52,884 bases of DNA from Candidatus Latescibacterota bacterium (GCA_021295675.1 JAGWBY010000051.1:10281-63164); one strand, 5' to 3'; positions 8,293-17,205 are shown, counted from the stretch's first letter. Notes: generated by a model not told the origin, from the sequence alone. Made by a program: numbers and translations.

Positions 8293-9117
8293 TCAAAGAG
8301 CCTCGACTTTTTTTACGAATTTTTCGATCGCGTTATCTCCGACAAACTCCTCCTTTACATCAAAGGCATTACCCAACAACTCGGTATAACGGTCAACAAT
8401 ACTGCAATCCAGATTGACAATATATATAGCTATCGCAAAACAAATCCTGAGTTTTTGACCCCTATAAAACGTGAGGATCCGTTTTGCGGTCGCTATAGCT
8501 CCTTCCTACAGCCGCGTGCTCCGTCATGGAGGAACAGGCGAACGGCCAAGTCGGTCATCGGGAGTGAATATCCAATAATGAAGAGCCTAGTTGCCTCACG
8601 TAAGGACGACAAGGCTTGGGTCCAAATACGCTTCAATGACTCGTGCTGGAAAAACCCAACTTTTTCTGTCGTTGGCGGAACGATTAGAGGTGTCTTGTCG
8701 CTTACTGCCTGCTTTGATCTTGTCCATATTATTAACTGCGGCTCGTTCTACCAGAGTATCGTAATTGAGGCTAATGACCGCGGCCTGATTTTTATGCCAA
8801 TGCTGCGTCAGTGTAAGTAACCAGCTTGGGCATTCGTCCAAGACTGCTAATTGCTCCTTCTCATCAAGAACCTTCTTGATCTCTTCCGTAATCTCCAGTG
8901 ACAATGCTCGATTTCTCAAGTTTTCTGATTCACGGAGCCACGGATGAGGTTGGCTAAGGTAGGAGAGCCAGATTTCTATATTGTCGCCGAGAGTCAAAAG
9001 AGACTCTGGCAGATTGGAAAGTCTCCCCCGGATCTGACTACTGAGTTCTTTAAGCAGAGGCATATCGTCTGACACAGCCTTTGAAAACCCAGCTCCTAGC
9101 AAAAACACATCACTCAT
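8293..9117 (-). pseudogene. SIR2-like domain protein, broken by a frameshift/deletion and a palindromic insertion
   Basis: The start encodes MSDVFLLGAGFSKAVSDD, the nucleotide-binding loop of SIR2-like proteins, and VISLNYDTLVERAA, their NYD motif. After that the first frame loses similarity and stops at 8596. In a second frame the gene continues as DKTPLIVPPTTEKVGFFQHE, SLKRIWTQALSSLREATRLF and IIGYSLPMTDLAVRLFLHD, a classic SIR2-like C-terminal half, until a stop inside the element at 8428-8500. Removing that element lets the protein resume as EIYIVNLDCSIVDRYTELLG and end at 8293. The KLHGS region normally between NYD and PPT is missing, so an internal deletion accompanies the first break. 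Standalone SIR2-like proteins of this kind are often NAD-depleting phage-defence effectors; that role is inference. Confidence 0.8.
8428..8500. mobile_element. 73-bp palindromic MITE-like element inside the SIR2 gene
   Basis: The ends are inverted repeats. The left arm reads AGCTATCGCAAAAC then AAATCCTGAG; the reverse complement of the right arm reads AGCTATAGCGACCGCAAAAC then GGATCCTCACG. The arms surround an AT-rich loop. Cutting the segment out, leaving two of its terminal bases, restores the SIR2 reading frame exactly, which is the main reason to call it an insertion. It carries stops and no gene. No second copy was noticed by eye in this window. It could be a MITE or a REP-like hairpin. 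Confidence 0.6.
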
Positions 9118-9153
9118 CGTGTAACTTCCTTATCTTGCTTAGAGGGAATCTTC

Positions 9154-10326
9154 CTACGCACCAGCGTCAAGGGCACGCACCGCGGCAATGGCCTCGGCAA
9201 TCCACCTGAGATTGCGCTGGGAAATCATACCGTAATTGTAATACGAGAACCGGCGTGCCCCTGTTTGGTAAATCGCAGCGATGATGTCTCGCATCTGTTC
9301 GGCGCTATCTATGGGTTTGTGGCCGTTCAGGCCGCAGATCAACATGGACGGATCGTCCATGCCGGCTAGGGTCTCCTGCGCCCTTTGGCTGGCCTCTTCC
9401 GGCGAGCCGCTGTAGCACAGGACATTGACCCGATCGACGATCTTTTCGATGGGTTTGCGGTCAATGCCATTGTTGTAATAATTGCCCATGTACAAAAAAG
9501 AAACGGGCATTTTTACGGCCTCTTTCACCTCCGCAGCCAGCGACGTCACCACGTCCGCGCGCATCTTTATGTATTCGTTTACCAAAAGCTCGTCGGCGAC
9601 GAATTCTTCCACGCTGCGCTCCGGCGGCCCCGCCTCGAAGATATCCAAGAGCCACTTTTCCACCTGCCCCTTCAACGCCCCCACATCTATGCCCCTGTCC
9701 ACAGCCCGCTGCGCACACCCAGCGCAAAAGCACAGCGACATCAATAGCGATCCCACCGCGCCGAGTTCGACCCCCACCTTGGCGTGGTTGCGGAACATGC
9801 CAAAGCCCATGTAGTGCAGGGACTCGTACTCAATCATCTGCACATCGCAGTTGGTGGCCAAGTCCAAGCTCAAGCCTCGTACGTACTCTCGCACCTCGGG
9901 ATTGGCCGGGCACAGACAACCCGGATAACGATCCCCGAACACGCCGAGCAGGGCGCAGTCTGGATGCTGCCTCGCCATGTAGTGGTTGTGCAGGGGCACG
10001 GTCCACGAAATCAGTTCCAAACCGCGCGCGCGGCAGGCCTCGGCAATAATCCGCACCGGATCCTGGTCTCTAGCCATAGGATGCACGTGCGGCTTGATCT
10101 TGGTGCCCTGGTACAGTTCGCTCTGAGGCTGGAAGTAGATGGCGTCCTCGTACCCGGAAAAGAGCTTTTTGCCGGGCATATGGGTGCGCAGTGCATCGTA
10201 GGTGTGATAGACCGTCGATAGGCTGATCGCATCCAGCCCTACCTCTTCTTTGAGGAAGCCAATGACGCGATCCATCCCCTCGTCAATCACATCCCAAGGA
10301 TAGGTCCACATAGTCGTATGAATCAT
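9154..10326 (-). CDS. Putative TIM-barrel glycoside-hydrolase-like protein
   Basis: 390 residues, started at ATG 10326 behind a good GGAGAT site. The order of segments suggests a TIM barrel related to family 10-like hydrolases: RVIGFLKEEVGLDAISLSTVYHT at the start, RARGLELISWTVPLHNHYM, CDVQMIEYESLHYMGFGMF, a cysteine-bearing LCFCAGCAQRAVDRGIDV motif (spaced FCxxCxxR), MPVSFLYMGNYYNN, RVNVLCYSGSPEEA, and a final TGARRFSYYNYGMISQRNL. This looks like cytosolic proteins common in sponge-associated and candidate-phylum bacteria that are annotated as hypothetical or alpha-amylase-like. No signal peptide. I cannot name the substrate. Confidence 0.7.
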   Translation of the reverse strand: MIHTTMWTYPWDVIDEGMDRVIGFLKEEVGLDAISLSTVYHTYDALRTHMPGKKLFSGYEDAIYFQPQSELYQGTKIKPHVHPMARDQDPVRIIAEACRARGLELISWTVPLHNHYMARQHPDCALLGVFGDRYPGCLCPANPEVREYVRGLSLDLATNCDVQMIEYESLHYMGFGMFRNHAKVGVELGAVGSLLMSLCFCAGCAQRAVDRGIDVGALKGQVEKWLLDIFEAGPPERSVEEFVADELLVNEYIKMRADVVTSLAAEVKEAVKMPVSFLYMGNYYNNGIDRKPIEKIVDRVNVLCYSGSPEEASQRAQETLAGMDDPSMLICGLNGHKPIDSAEQMRDIIAAIYQTGARRFSYYNYGMISQRNLRWIAEAIAAVRALDAGA

Positions 10327-10407
10327 GTTATATCTCCTTTTTCGCCGAACGGCGAGTAGTGTTTATTCTTTTATCATCCGCGCTGTCCGCGGCCGGCGCG
10401 CCCAACT

Positions 10408-11310
10408 TCAACCGTGCCCGGCGAATTGCTCCACCTGCCACACCCGCCAATAGCCCCGCAGACGCCGAGTGAATTCGCTCGGTCGTTCCAAGTAGATGCG
10501 CTCGCCCAGCAGACGCGCCTCGGACTGCTTCCGGGCACGCACCTCGCCAATCCGCCTTTCCAGAGCCAGCAACGTGGCCGTGACTCCAGCCCTGGGGAAC
10601 TCGGCCAGAACCGTAGTGCGCAATACCGCCAAGTCGTGATCCTGGCCCAGCAACTCTCCTAGCTGGTCCAGTTCCTCAGCCCAGGCTTGCATGACCGACG
10701 GCCAGATATTCTCCAGTATCTGGGTGTGGTACCACAGGTACTTCACCTGCTTGCGCCAGTCGTGCGCGTAGGCTGCGGCAAAGTCGCGCCGGCCCCGCGC
10801 GTATATCCGCTGCACCCCCACCCGGATTCCTCCCCAGCCCTGACGCTGCAGGTTCCAATGTTCCAAGCGCTCGCGAGCCGGCGCGAGCTCGGCGATTACC
10901 TCCTGAACGGCCCGATCGATGCTATCCACTTGGCCATAGGCCCGATCTCGACGCTCCACCAGCCACGACCTTACCTGGGCGAACCGGCTCTTCGGGACAT
11001 CTTTGCCTAGAGATTCCACCAAGCGGTCCAAGGTCTCGACCAGCACCGTGGCATCGCGCAGCCCTGAAAGCCGCTGGCCAGCACCTTGATAACACTGGTT
11101 TTCCAGAGCGTACACCTCGTCTCCCAAGTCGCCGCGGACCAAGCGCACCAAGGCCCGTAGGCGCTTGGTGGCCTTGCGGGCCTCGTGAATGTGCTTGTCT
11201 CGTTCCCCGTCCTGGCAGCCGAGATGCACAAGGGCCTTGTCGAGCTGTCCTGCGGCCATCCGTCGCACCCCTGCGGGCACGCGCTCACCCTGTTTCAGGC
11301 GATATTCCAT
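10408..11310 (-). CDS. CHAD domain protein
   Basis: The 300-residue protein shows the CHAD helical pattern: HIHEARKATKRLRALVRLVR near residue 40, RLSGLRDATVLVETLDRL, AYAHDWRKQVKYLWYHTQIL, and LDQLGELLGQDHDLAVLRTT. The conserved Arg/Lys/His residues line a basic pore that binds inorganic polyphosphate; some CHAD proteins associate with polyP granules. No CYTH triphosphatase domain is fused and no ppk or ppx is adjacent. It reads convergent to the TIM-barrel gene's direction and diverges from the STAS gene. Confidence 0.9.
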   Translation of the reverse strand: MEYRLKQGERVPAGVRRMAAGQLDKALVHLGCQDGERDKHIHEARKATKRLRALVRLVRGDLGDEVYALENQCYQGAGQRLSGLRDATVLVETLDRLVESLGKDVPKSRFAQVRSWLVERRDRAYGQVDSIDRAVQEVIAELAPARERLEHWNLQRQGWGGIRVGVQRIYARGRRDFAAAYAHDWRKQVKYLWYHTQILENIWPSVMQAWAEELDQLGELLGQDHDLAVLRTTVLAEFPRAGVTATLLALERRIGEVRARKQSEARLLGERIYLERPSEFTRRLRGYWRVWQVEQFAGHG

Positions 11311-11354
11311 AGAGCCAATTTATTTTCAAACTTAATGGTAGCGTTGCTACTCAA

Positions 11355-11384
11355 TTGCTGCATAGTAACCCTTGTTATTATAAT
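11355..11384 (+). promoter_or_regulatory. Candidate sigma-70 promoter for the STAS gene
   Basis: TTGCTG (11355-11360) and a perfect TATAAT (11379-11384) are 18 bases apart. Transcription would start near 11391, giving a leader of about 105 bases before ATG 11497. Confidence 0.6.
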
Positions 11385-11390
11385 AGAATC

Positions 11391-11475
11391 CCTAGGCGAG
11401 CCGGGAACTTTTTGTTCTCGCAAACCGCGCTTGCAGGGTTTGGGGCCGTGGCAGGTCGGGCTGCGCTTATAGCCA
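11391..11475 (+). other. Structured 5-prime leader upstream of the STAS gene
   Basis: Three successive hairpins can be drawn: GCGA/TCGC with an inner GAAC/GTTC; CAAACC/GGTTTG; and GGCT/AGCC. The segment is much more GC-rich than its AT-rich flanks. I do not recognise a known riboswitch class. It may be a regulatory leader or just local structure. Confidence 0.35.
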
Positions 11476-11496
11476 CAAAAAAAGAGGTAAATTTAA

Positions 11497-11844
11497 ATGA
11501 GTGTACAAGTTAAGTGGGAACGGAAAGACGGCATTTTGATTGCGATACTCATTGGTCATATCGACAGTAGCAACGCCGATAGATTCCAGCGTATCTTAGA
11601 ATCAGGAATTGATTCGGAAGATCGTGCTCTGATCTTAGACTTTGAGCGCGTATTCTTCATCAGCAGCGCAGGGCTGCGGATTAGTCTAGTAATTTCTAGG
11701 AAATTCAACGAATCGGGCAAGAAATTTGGCGTTTGCACCCTCTCTGATCCAATCCGCAATGTTCTCGCAATCAGCGGCTTTGATCAGATCATCCCGATTT
11801 ACGACTCTCGGGCCGCGGCAATCAACGCATTCGAGAACGGTTAA
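11497..11844 (+). CDS. STAS-domain anti-sigma factor antagonist (SpoIIAA/RsbV-like)
   Basis: A single STAS domain of 115 residues: GILIAILIGHIDSSNADRFQ strand-helix, ALILDFERVFFISSAGLRIS with the phosphorylatable Ser in the ISSAG loop (about residue 57), and GVCTLSDPIRNVLAISGFDQ, ending just after the last helix. In a partner-switch module the unphosphorylated form captures an anti-sigma kinase and frees a sigma factor. No kinase (RsbW-like) or PP2C phosphatase gene is adjacent, so the partners must be elsewhere. AGAGG precedes the ATG, and a good promoter and structured leader lie upstream. Confidence 0.92.
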   Translation: MSVQVKWERKDGILIAILIGHIDSSNADRFQRILESGIDSEDRALILDFERVFFISSAGLRISLVISRKFNESGKKFGVCTLSDPIRNVLAISGFDQIIPIYDSRAAAINAFENG

Positions 11845-11904
11845 GCCAAGTCTTAGGGTGGGGTGTCCATCGCGGCCATCATTGCGATGCCGGGGCTTTG
11901 CGCG

Positions 11905-12636
11905 TCACAACTTCAGCCTCTTAAAAATGCGCTCGGGGATGATCTTGATCACGAGCATAATCCAGCGCCAAAAAAACGGCGTGTAGAGCACGTCTTTCTT
12001 TTGCCGATAGGCGCGCATAATGTCGGCGGCCACTCTCTCCGGTGGAGCGACTAAAAAAAGCCCGTCAAGCCCTTCGGTCATCGGCGTATCGACGAATCCA
12101 GGCTTGACGGTCAAAACGTGTACAGATGTTGCAGCCAGCCGGTTGCGCAGCCCTTGCAAGAAAATCGACAGGCCCCCCTTAGCCGACCCATACGCGTAGT
12201 TGCCCTGGCGGCCCCGATCACCGGCCACAGACGAGATGGCGATGATGCCAGTCGGCGTGTCCCTTTCCTCTAAATAATTAGCCAAATGCGCCAGCGCGAT
12301 GGCCGCGCCGGTAAAGTTGGCGTTGAGAATGCGAGCGAGCTCATCCGTATCGCGCTGCGCGGCGCGCTCGTCGCCGAGATAGCCGAAGGCGAGGACGACC
12401 AAGTCGAAGGGGCCGCCGCGCTCGTGCACCTGCTTCGGCAAGCGCGCCAACGCCGCAAAGTCCAAGGCGTCGAACTCGAACAGTTCCACCCCGCACGAGT
12501 GCCTGAGTCGCAAGTCCGCAGCAAAAGGCTCCAGCTCGCTACACCCGCGAGCGGCCAGCGCGAAGTCGTACCCGTCGAGGCGCTCGACGATGGCTTGGGC
12601 AATCGCCGACTTCGCCCCCAAAACCAAGGCCCTCAC
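11905..12636 (-). CDS. SDR-family reductase, DprE2-like
   Basis: A short-chain dehydrogenase of 243 residues when started at GTG 12636, whose GTGA overlaps the stop of the upstream oxidase gene. N-terminal VLGAKSAIAQAIVERL replaces the common TGxxxGIG with GAKSxIA, as in DprE2 proteins. The NANFTGAA helix, catalytic Ser in IISSVAG-type context (IAISSVAGDRG) and YAYGSAKGG with Tyr and Lys are all present, and VKPGFVDTPMT follows. In actinobacteria DprE2 uses NADH to reduce the keto sugar made by DprE1, converting lipid-linked ribose to arabinose. The tail, with FFWRWIMLVIKIIPERIFKR, resembles the membrane-contacting end of DprE2. The true sugar here is unknown. Confidence 0.87.
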   Translation of the reverse strand: MRALVLGAKSAIAQAIVERLDGYDFALAARGCSELEPFAADLRLRHSCGVELFEFDALDFAALARLPKQVHERGGPFDLVVLAFGYLGDERAAQRDTDELARILNANFTGAAIALAHLANYLEERDTPTGIIAISSVAGDRGRQGNYAYGSAKGGLSIFLQGLRNRLAATSVHVLTVKPGFVDTPMTEGLDGLFLVAPPERVAADIMRAYRQKKDVLYTPFFWRWIMLVIKIIPERIFKRLKL

Positions 12637-13964
12637 GTAATCCCCAAGCGGTCGGACAGACAGGAGCGGAAGCGGCATTCGGGATCGTACTTGCGCTTGA
12701 CCGCTTTGAATTCTTCCAGTTGCGGATACATGGCGGCGAAATCCTCTCTTTCCAAAATGGCGTCCTTGGCCAGATAGACGCGGCCTTTGGCTTCGACGAT
12801 GATTTTGTTCAATGCGCGCAAAAAGGGAATCGTCCCAGAGTCGCGCAAGGGGATGTCCAGCGCGAGGGTATAACCAGCAATAGGAAAAGAAAGCAAGCCC
12901 TCGCTCGGCGGCCCAAACGTCTTGAGCACGGCCAAGGGCGACGCCACGCCCTCGCGGGCGATGCGCCCGAGCAAATCGGCGATCACCTCCGCGCCATCGG
13001 TGTATGGCACGGCGATCTGGTACTGCAAAAAGCCCCGCCGGCCGTACAGGCGGTTCCAGCCGCCGATGGCGTCGAGCGGATAGAAGTACGGATCGTAGTG
13101 GACGAGCGCGTCGGCCGCACGGCCCACTTGGCGATGGTAATACAGAGCGTTAAACACCTTCAGCGACTTGGCATTGAGCACGCCACTGGGCAAAAAGAAC
13201 GGCACGGCCCAGCGGCCATCGCCGTGGATGGCAAAAGGCGGCTTGCCCTTGAGCTCGCGTGCATCGGCGTGTTCCCCCAGCAGCACGTGGCCGCGCCCTA
13301 GCCGTCGGCCCGTTTGCAGGCCGTCGATCCACGCGACCGAATAGGTGTACTGATGCTGCGTCTCCGTGCAGACGCGGCACGTCTCAGCCCAATTCGCCGT
13401 CTTAATCGCGCGCTGCCGGATGTACGCCGACGGCACTTTTTTTAGCCGCAGCGTCGCCGCATAGATAAATCCCGTCAAGCCCATGCCGCCGAGCGTAGCC
13501 CAAAACAAATCGGCGCACTCGTTGCGCGAGCAGCGCACTAGCGAGCCATCGGCCAACACCATGTCCAGCGATTCGACAAAGGCGGCGATGGACCCCTCGG
13601 CGTGGTGGTTTTTGCCGTGCACATCTGCGGCAATGCAGCCGCCGAGCGTGGGGAACTTAGTCCCCGGCGTAACGGGCGGGAAAAAGCCTTGGGGCAGGGC
13701 AAAGCGGATGATCTCCGCGAAGGTAATGCCGGCTTGTGCGCGCAACAGCCCGCGCTGCGGATCGAAGTCGAGCAGGTGCTTGAGGGGCAAGGTGGAGACG
13801 ACGCGCTCGTACAGGCAGGCGTCGCCATAGGAGCGGCAATTACCCTGGGGCAAAATCGGAGTCGCGGCGACGCGACCAAGGTCGCTTAAATAGCGTGCAC
13901 GCTGCACAGAGGCGGCGACGAGCGGGTACAGCCCCCAGCCGCTAGTGGCGATTTTTTTGTCCAA
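12633..13964 (-). CDS. FAD-linked oxidase, DprE1-like
   Basis: The partner of the DprE2-like reductase. After KKIATSGWGLYPLVAASVQ comes the FAD-binding PCMH fold with QGNCRSYGDACLYE, RAQAGITFAEIIRFALPQGF, PGTKFPTLGGCIAADVHGKN and GLGGMGLTGFI-type sequence (TLGGMGLTGFIYAATLRLKK). The VHGKNHH segment is where DprE1 binds FAD. The C-terminal half carries RRGFLQYQIAVPY and ends RKYDPECRFRSCLSDRLGI, matching the DprE1 end. The frame is open to 14066, but a TATATTAT box lies near 14010, so I chose TTG 13964. Expected reaction: oxidation of the 2-hydroxyl of a polyprenyl-phosphate-linked sugar. Confidence 0.87.
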   Translation of the reverse strand: MDKKIATSGWGLYPLVAASVQRARYLSDLGRVAATPILPQGNCRSYGDACLYERVVSTLPLKHLLDFDPQRGLLRAQAGITFAEIIRFALPQGFFPPVTPGTKFPTLGGCIAADVHGKNHHAEGSIAAFVESLDMVLADGSLVRCSRNECADLFWATLGGMGLTGFIYAATLRLKKVPSAYIRQRAIKTANWAETCRVCTETQHQYTYSVAWIDGLQTGRRLGRGHVLLGEHADARELKGKPPFAIHGDGRWAVPFFLPSGVLNAKSLKVFNALYYHRQVGRAADALVHYDPYFYPLDAIGGWNRLYGRRGFLQYQIAVPYTDGAEVIADLLGRIAREGVASPLAVLKTFGPPSEGLLSFPIAGYTLALDIPLRDSGTIPFLRALNKIIVEAKGRVYLAKDAILEREDFAAMYPQLEEFKAVKRKYDPECRFRSCLSDRLGIT

Positions 13965-14102
13965 TAGTCGAAGTAGGTCGGGTGGTTTTTCTTTTAGCAA
14001 AGATAGATAATATAATGGACGTTGCGCATCGCCGGAGCCTGTGCACAGGGACTGGCGATTCCCCACGCCCTGTTGAAGGGGTTTGTTTTACTTTACTTTT
14101 TG

Positions 14103-14132
14103 TTGACAAGAAGTTCGCACACCGCGTATCGA
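14103..14132 (+). promoter_or_regulatory. Candidate promoter for the Uma2 gene
   Basis: A perfect TTGACA (14103-14108) is 18 bases from TATCGA (14127-14132). ATG 14154 would lie about 15 bases after the start of transcription, with an AGAGGAGG ribosome site between. Confidence 0.5.
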
Positions 14133-14153
14133 GCGACGAGAGAGGAGGGCGCT

Positions 14154-14711
14154 ATGCTCAGCCCCAATCCAGCCGTCAAGTTCACCTATGAGGACTACCG
14201 GCACACCCCGGAAGACCAGCGCTATGAGTTATTGGACGGAGAATTGATTATGGCCCCCGCGCCCAACTTAGGACACCAGCGAATTGACGCCAAATTGGGA
14301 TGGCGACTCGCTCAATTTGTGGAGGAGAGGGATTTGGGCGAGGTTTTTTCCGCCCCCTGTGACGTAGTGCTGTCAAACACGGACGTGGTGCAGCCAGACC
14401 TCCTGTTCGTCTCCAACGAGCGAGCACACTTGCTACTCGGCGGCGATAATGTCCTCGGCGCACCGGATTTGGTCGTCGAAATCCTGTCCCCTTCCACTGC
14501 TGGGCGGGACCGGACGCTCAAACGCGGCCTGTATGCAAAACACGGGGTGAAAGAGTACTGGCTGGTCGATCCAGACGCCCGCACGGTGCCGGTGCTACGG
14601 CTCGAAGAGAGTGAGTTCGAGGTGGAGTCCATCTACGGCGAGGGACAGACGATGACTTCGCCCTCGCTCGTCGGCTTCACCGCTGACCTGAAAGAAATTT
14701 TCGGCGCGTGA
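14154..14711 (+). CDS. Uma2-family (DUF820) restriction-endonuclease-like protein
   Basis: A 185-residue PD-(D/E)xK-fold protein. ATG 14154 follows AGAGGAGG. The family order is clear: FTYEDYRHTPEDQRYELLDG, then HQRIDAKLGWRLAQFVEERD, VVQPDLLFVSNE, APDLVVEILSPSTAGRDRTL, KRGLYAKHGVKEYWLVDPDA and GFTADLKEIF. The catalytic Asp of PDLLF or PDLVVE, the Glu of VEILSPS and the Lys-containing helix are present. Uma2 proteins are abundant in cyanobacteria and candidate phyla, often many copies per genome; their role is unknown and mobility is suspected. No partner gene is adjacent. Confidence 0.92.
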   Translation: MLSPNPAVKFTYEDYRHTPEDQRYELLDGELIMAPAPNLGHQRIDAKLGWRLAQFVEERDLGEVFSAPCDVVLSNTDVVQPDLLFVSNERAHLLLGGDNVLGAPDLVVEILSPSTAGRDRTLKRGLYAKHGVKEYWLVDPDARTVPVLRLEESEFEVESIYGEGQTMTSPSLVGFTADLKEIFGA

Positions 14712-14964
14712 TGAACCCTTCGCAGAAAGCACTATAGCCGGTTTCAAAACTCCCATAGAGATCTGCCTCTGTTCCACGACGCGGCGATTGCGGCCTATGG
14801 CCACGGCCCGTTTGCCTAATGTGAATAGCTTCCCGAAGGGGATTCAGCAAGACGAGGGAAACAGAAGATACGCCCCCTGCGCACAAAGCTACATTGGGCT
14901 TGCTTGTAGTTCCCCCATATTGACCTATCTTCTCTTACATGTTCAACTTTGAGCGAGTGCGACC
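14712..14964. other. Intergenic region before glgB with a dispersed-repeat copy
   Basis: No credible reading frame. It contains a short repeat shared with the 37.4 kb region, and an AT-richer zone near 14920-14950 that probably carries the glgB promoter, although no box pair stands out. Confidence 0.5.
14802..14825. repeat. Short dispersed repeat, copy 1
   Basis: The core CGGCCCGTTTGCCTAATGTG plus AA matches the sequence at 37414-37438 at 20 of 22 positions. Both copies lie in non-coding DNA. Confidence 0.45.
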
Positions 14965-17127
14965 ATGCAGGTAACACTTGCGCCACGGACCATAGAGGCC
15001 CTTGTACACGGCGAATGCGCCGATGTGTTCTCAGCCTTGGGTATGCACCCGTTAGACGACGGATGGGTCGTGCGCACGTTCTTGCCCGATGCGACGAGTG
15101 TGCGGGTCGTCGAGCGAGATGGGCAAAACGCGAGCTTTCCAGCGGTCAAAATCCATGCCGACGGGCTGTTTGAGGCGCGGGTCACTGGCCGCAGTTCGCC
15201 CTTCGCGTACCATCTAAAAATAACCGACGCGCAGGGCGAGGTCCGCTACTGCCGCGATCCGTACTCGTTCTGGCCGCAGTTCACACCCCAAGACCAATAC
15301 CTCTTCAACGAAGGAACGCTCTACCGCGCCTATGAGATACTGGGGGCGCATCCGCGCTGCATCGACGGGACGGAGGGCACGTACTTCGCGGTGTGGGCAC
15401 CAAGTGCCCGCAGGGTCAGCGTGGTCGGCGATTTCAACAATTGGGACGGTCGGTGGCACTGTATGCGCCCGTTGGGTGCATCCGGCGTCTGGGAACTGTT
15501 CGTCCCCGAGGTAGGCGCGGGCGCGCTCTACAAGTACGAAATTCTCAGCCGCGCTGGCGACGTCCTGCTCAAAAGCGATCCCTTTGCCTTTGCGGCCGAG
15601 CCGCCGCCCCGCACCGCTTCCGCAGTCTGCCGGAGCGATGCGTTCGCCTGGAACGACGACGCATGGATGGCCCAGCGACGCGCGCACAACTGGCTAGAAG
15701 CTCCCCTCGCCATCTACGAAGTGCATCTCGGCTCCTGGCGTCGCAACGGCGATGCCTATCTCGACTATCGCACGCTGGCTCACCAATTGGTCGCTCACGT
15801 GGCCGAGTTGGGCTTTACCCACATCGAGCTAATGCCGGTGGCCGAGCATCCCTTCGACGGCTCGTGGGGCTATCAAGGAACTGGGTATTTCGCCCCGAGC
15901 GCGCGCTTTGGCACGCCCGAGGATTTCGCCTATTTCATCGACTACTGCCACCGCCACGCCATCGGCGTGATTCTCGACTGGGTGCCCGCGCACTTTCCCA
16001 GCGACGCCCACGGCTTGGCCCAGTTTGACGGCACCAGCCTCTATGAACACCGCGACCCGCGCCAAGGGCAGCATCCCGATTGGCAGACCTGCATATTCAA
16101 CTACGGCCGCGCCGAAGTGCGATCCTTTCTCATTTCCAACGCCCTGTTTTGGCTCGAACGCTTTCACCTCGACGGCCTGCGCGTCGATGCAGTGGCCTCC
16201 ATGCTCTACCTCGACTACTCGCGCTTGGAAGGGGAATGGGTGCCCAATGCCTATGGTGGGCGCGAAAACCTCGAAGCCATCGACTTCCTCAGACAACTCA
16301 ACACGACCGTCGGCGAGCACTATCCTGGTGCCTTGATGATCGCCGAGGAATCAACGGCTTGGCCCGAGGTCTCCCGACCGGTCCATGCCGGCGGCCTCGG
16401 CTTTGGCTTCAAGTGGAACATGGGCTGGATGAACGATGTGCTGCGCTACATGCAGCGCGATCCAATCCACCGCCGCCACCACCAATCCGACCTGACCTTT
16501 GGCATGCTCTACGCATACAGCGAAAACTTCGTGTTGCCGCTGTCGCACGACGAGGTCGTACACGGCAAGCGCTCACTCCTAAGCAAGATGCCCGGCGACG
16601 CCTGGCAGCAACTGGCCAACTTGCGCTTGCTCTACGGCTTTATGTACGGGCACCCGGGCAAGAAGCTGCTGTTTATGGGGGCCGAACATCACCAACGCGA
16701 ACTGCACTGGCACCTGCTCGACGACGAGGCCCATCAAGGCGTCTATCGCTGGCTCTGCGATCTCAACCAGCTCTATCGCCGCTGCGCAGCCCTGCACCGC
16801 ACCGATGCGTCCCCCGCTGGTTTTGAGTGGATTGACTGCTTGGATGCGGCGCAGAGCATCGCGGCTTTTGTGCGCCGCGCCGAGGGCGAAAAACCCCTGA
16901 TCTTCGCGTGCAATTTTACCCCCGTCCCCCGCGCGGACTACCGGCTCGGGTTGCCGGTCGCCGGACCGTACCGCGAGGTGCTCAACAGCGACGCCGAAAT
17001 CTACGGTGGCAGCGGCGTGGGGCACGGCGGTTGGGTGCAAACCGAGAAAATCGCCTGCCATGGCCGACCGCATTCGGCGCGATTGCACCTGCCGCCATTG
17101 GGCGTGTTAATTCTAGAGCCAAAGTAG
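14965..17127 (+). CDS. glgB: 1,4-alpha-glucan branching enzyme
   Basis: A full-length GH13_9 branching enzyme of 720 residues that makes alpha-1,6 branches in glycogen. Two N-terminal CBM48-type domains are visible: one at about residues 10-100 with [20 protein letters not shown], and one at about 130-220 with [20 protein letters not shown]. The barrel follows: [20 protein letters not shown], the Asp nucleophile in [12 protein letters not shown] (about 405), the acid/base Glu in [10 protein letters not shown] (about 458) and the stabilising Asp in [14 protein letters not shown] (about 528). The C-terminal beta-domain ends VLILEPK. No glgA, glgC or glgP is adjacent. Confidence 0.96.
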   Translation: MQVTLAPRTIEALVHGECADVFSALGMHPLDDGWVVRTFLPDATSVRVVERDGQNASFPAVKIHADGLFEARVTGRSSPFAYHLKITDAQGEVRYCRDPYSFWPQFTPQDQYLFNEGTLYRAYEILGAHPRCIDGTEGTYFAVWAPSARRVSVVGDFNNWDGRWHCMRPLGASGVWELFVPEVGAGALYKYEILSRAGDVLLKSDPFAFAAEPPPRTASAVCRSDAFAWNDDAWMAQRRAHNWLEAPLAIYEVHLGSWRRNGDAYLDYRTLAHQLVAHVAELGFTHIELMPVAEHPFDGSWGYQGTGYFAPSARFGTPEDFAYFIDYCHRHAIGVILDWVPAHFPSDAHGLAQFDGTSLYEHRDPRQGQHPDWQTCIFNYGRAEVRSFLISNALFWLERFHLDGLRVDAVASMLYLDYSRLEGEWVPNAYGGRENLEAIDFLRQLNTTVGEHYPGALMIAEESTAWPEVSRPVHAGGLGFGFKWNMGWMNDVLRYMQRDPIHRRHHQSDLTFGMLYAYSENFVLPLSHDEVVHGKRSLLSKMPGDAWQQLANLRLLYGFMYGHPGKKLLFMGAEHHQRELHWHLLDDEAHQGVYRWLCDLNQLYRRCAALHRTDASPAGFEWIDCLDAAQSIAAFVRRAEGEKPLIFACNFTPVPRADYRLGLPVAGPYREVLNSDAEIYGGSGVGHGGWVQTEKIACHGRPHSARLHLPPLGVLILEPK

Positions 17128-17205
17128 AGCAATGCTAATTTGCCATGCCTGACGAATGCACCCAATGTCGGAGTTTGTCAGAGCTATCGGCCAGAGCGGC
17201 CCCAA

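Noticed and set aside
8278..8820. 180-residue plus-strand open frame
   Set aside because: It runs antisense to the SIR2-like gene, whose protein motifs on the minus strand are clear. The plus-strand product resembles nothing and has no ribosome site.
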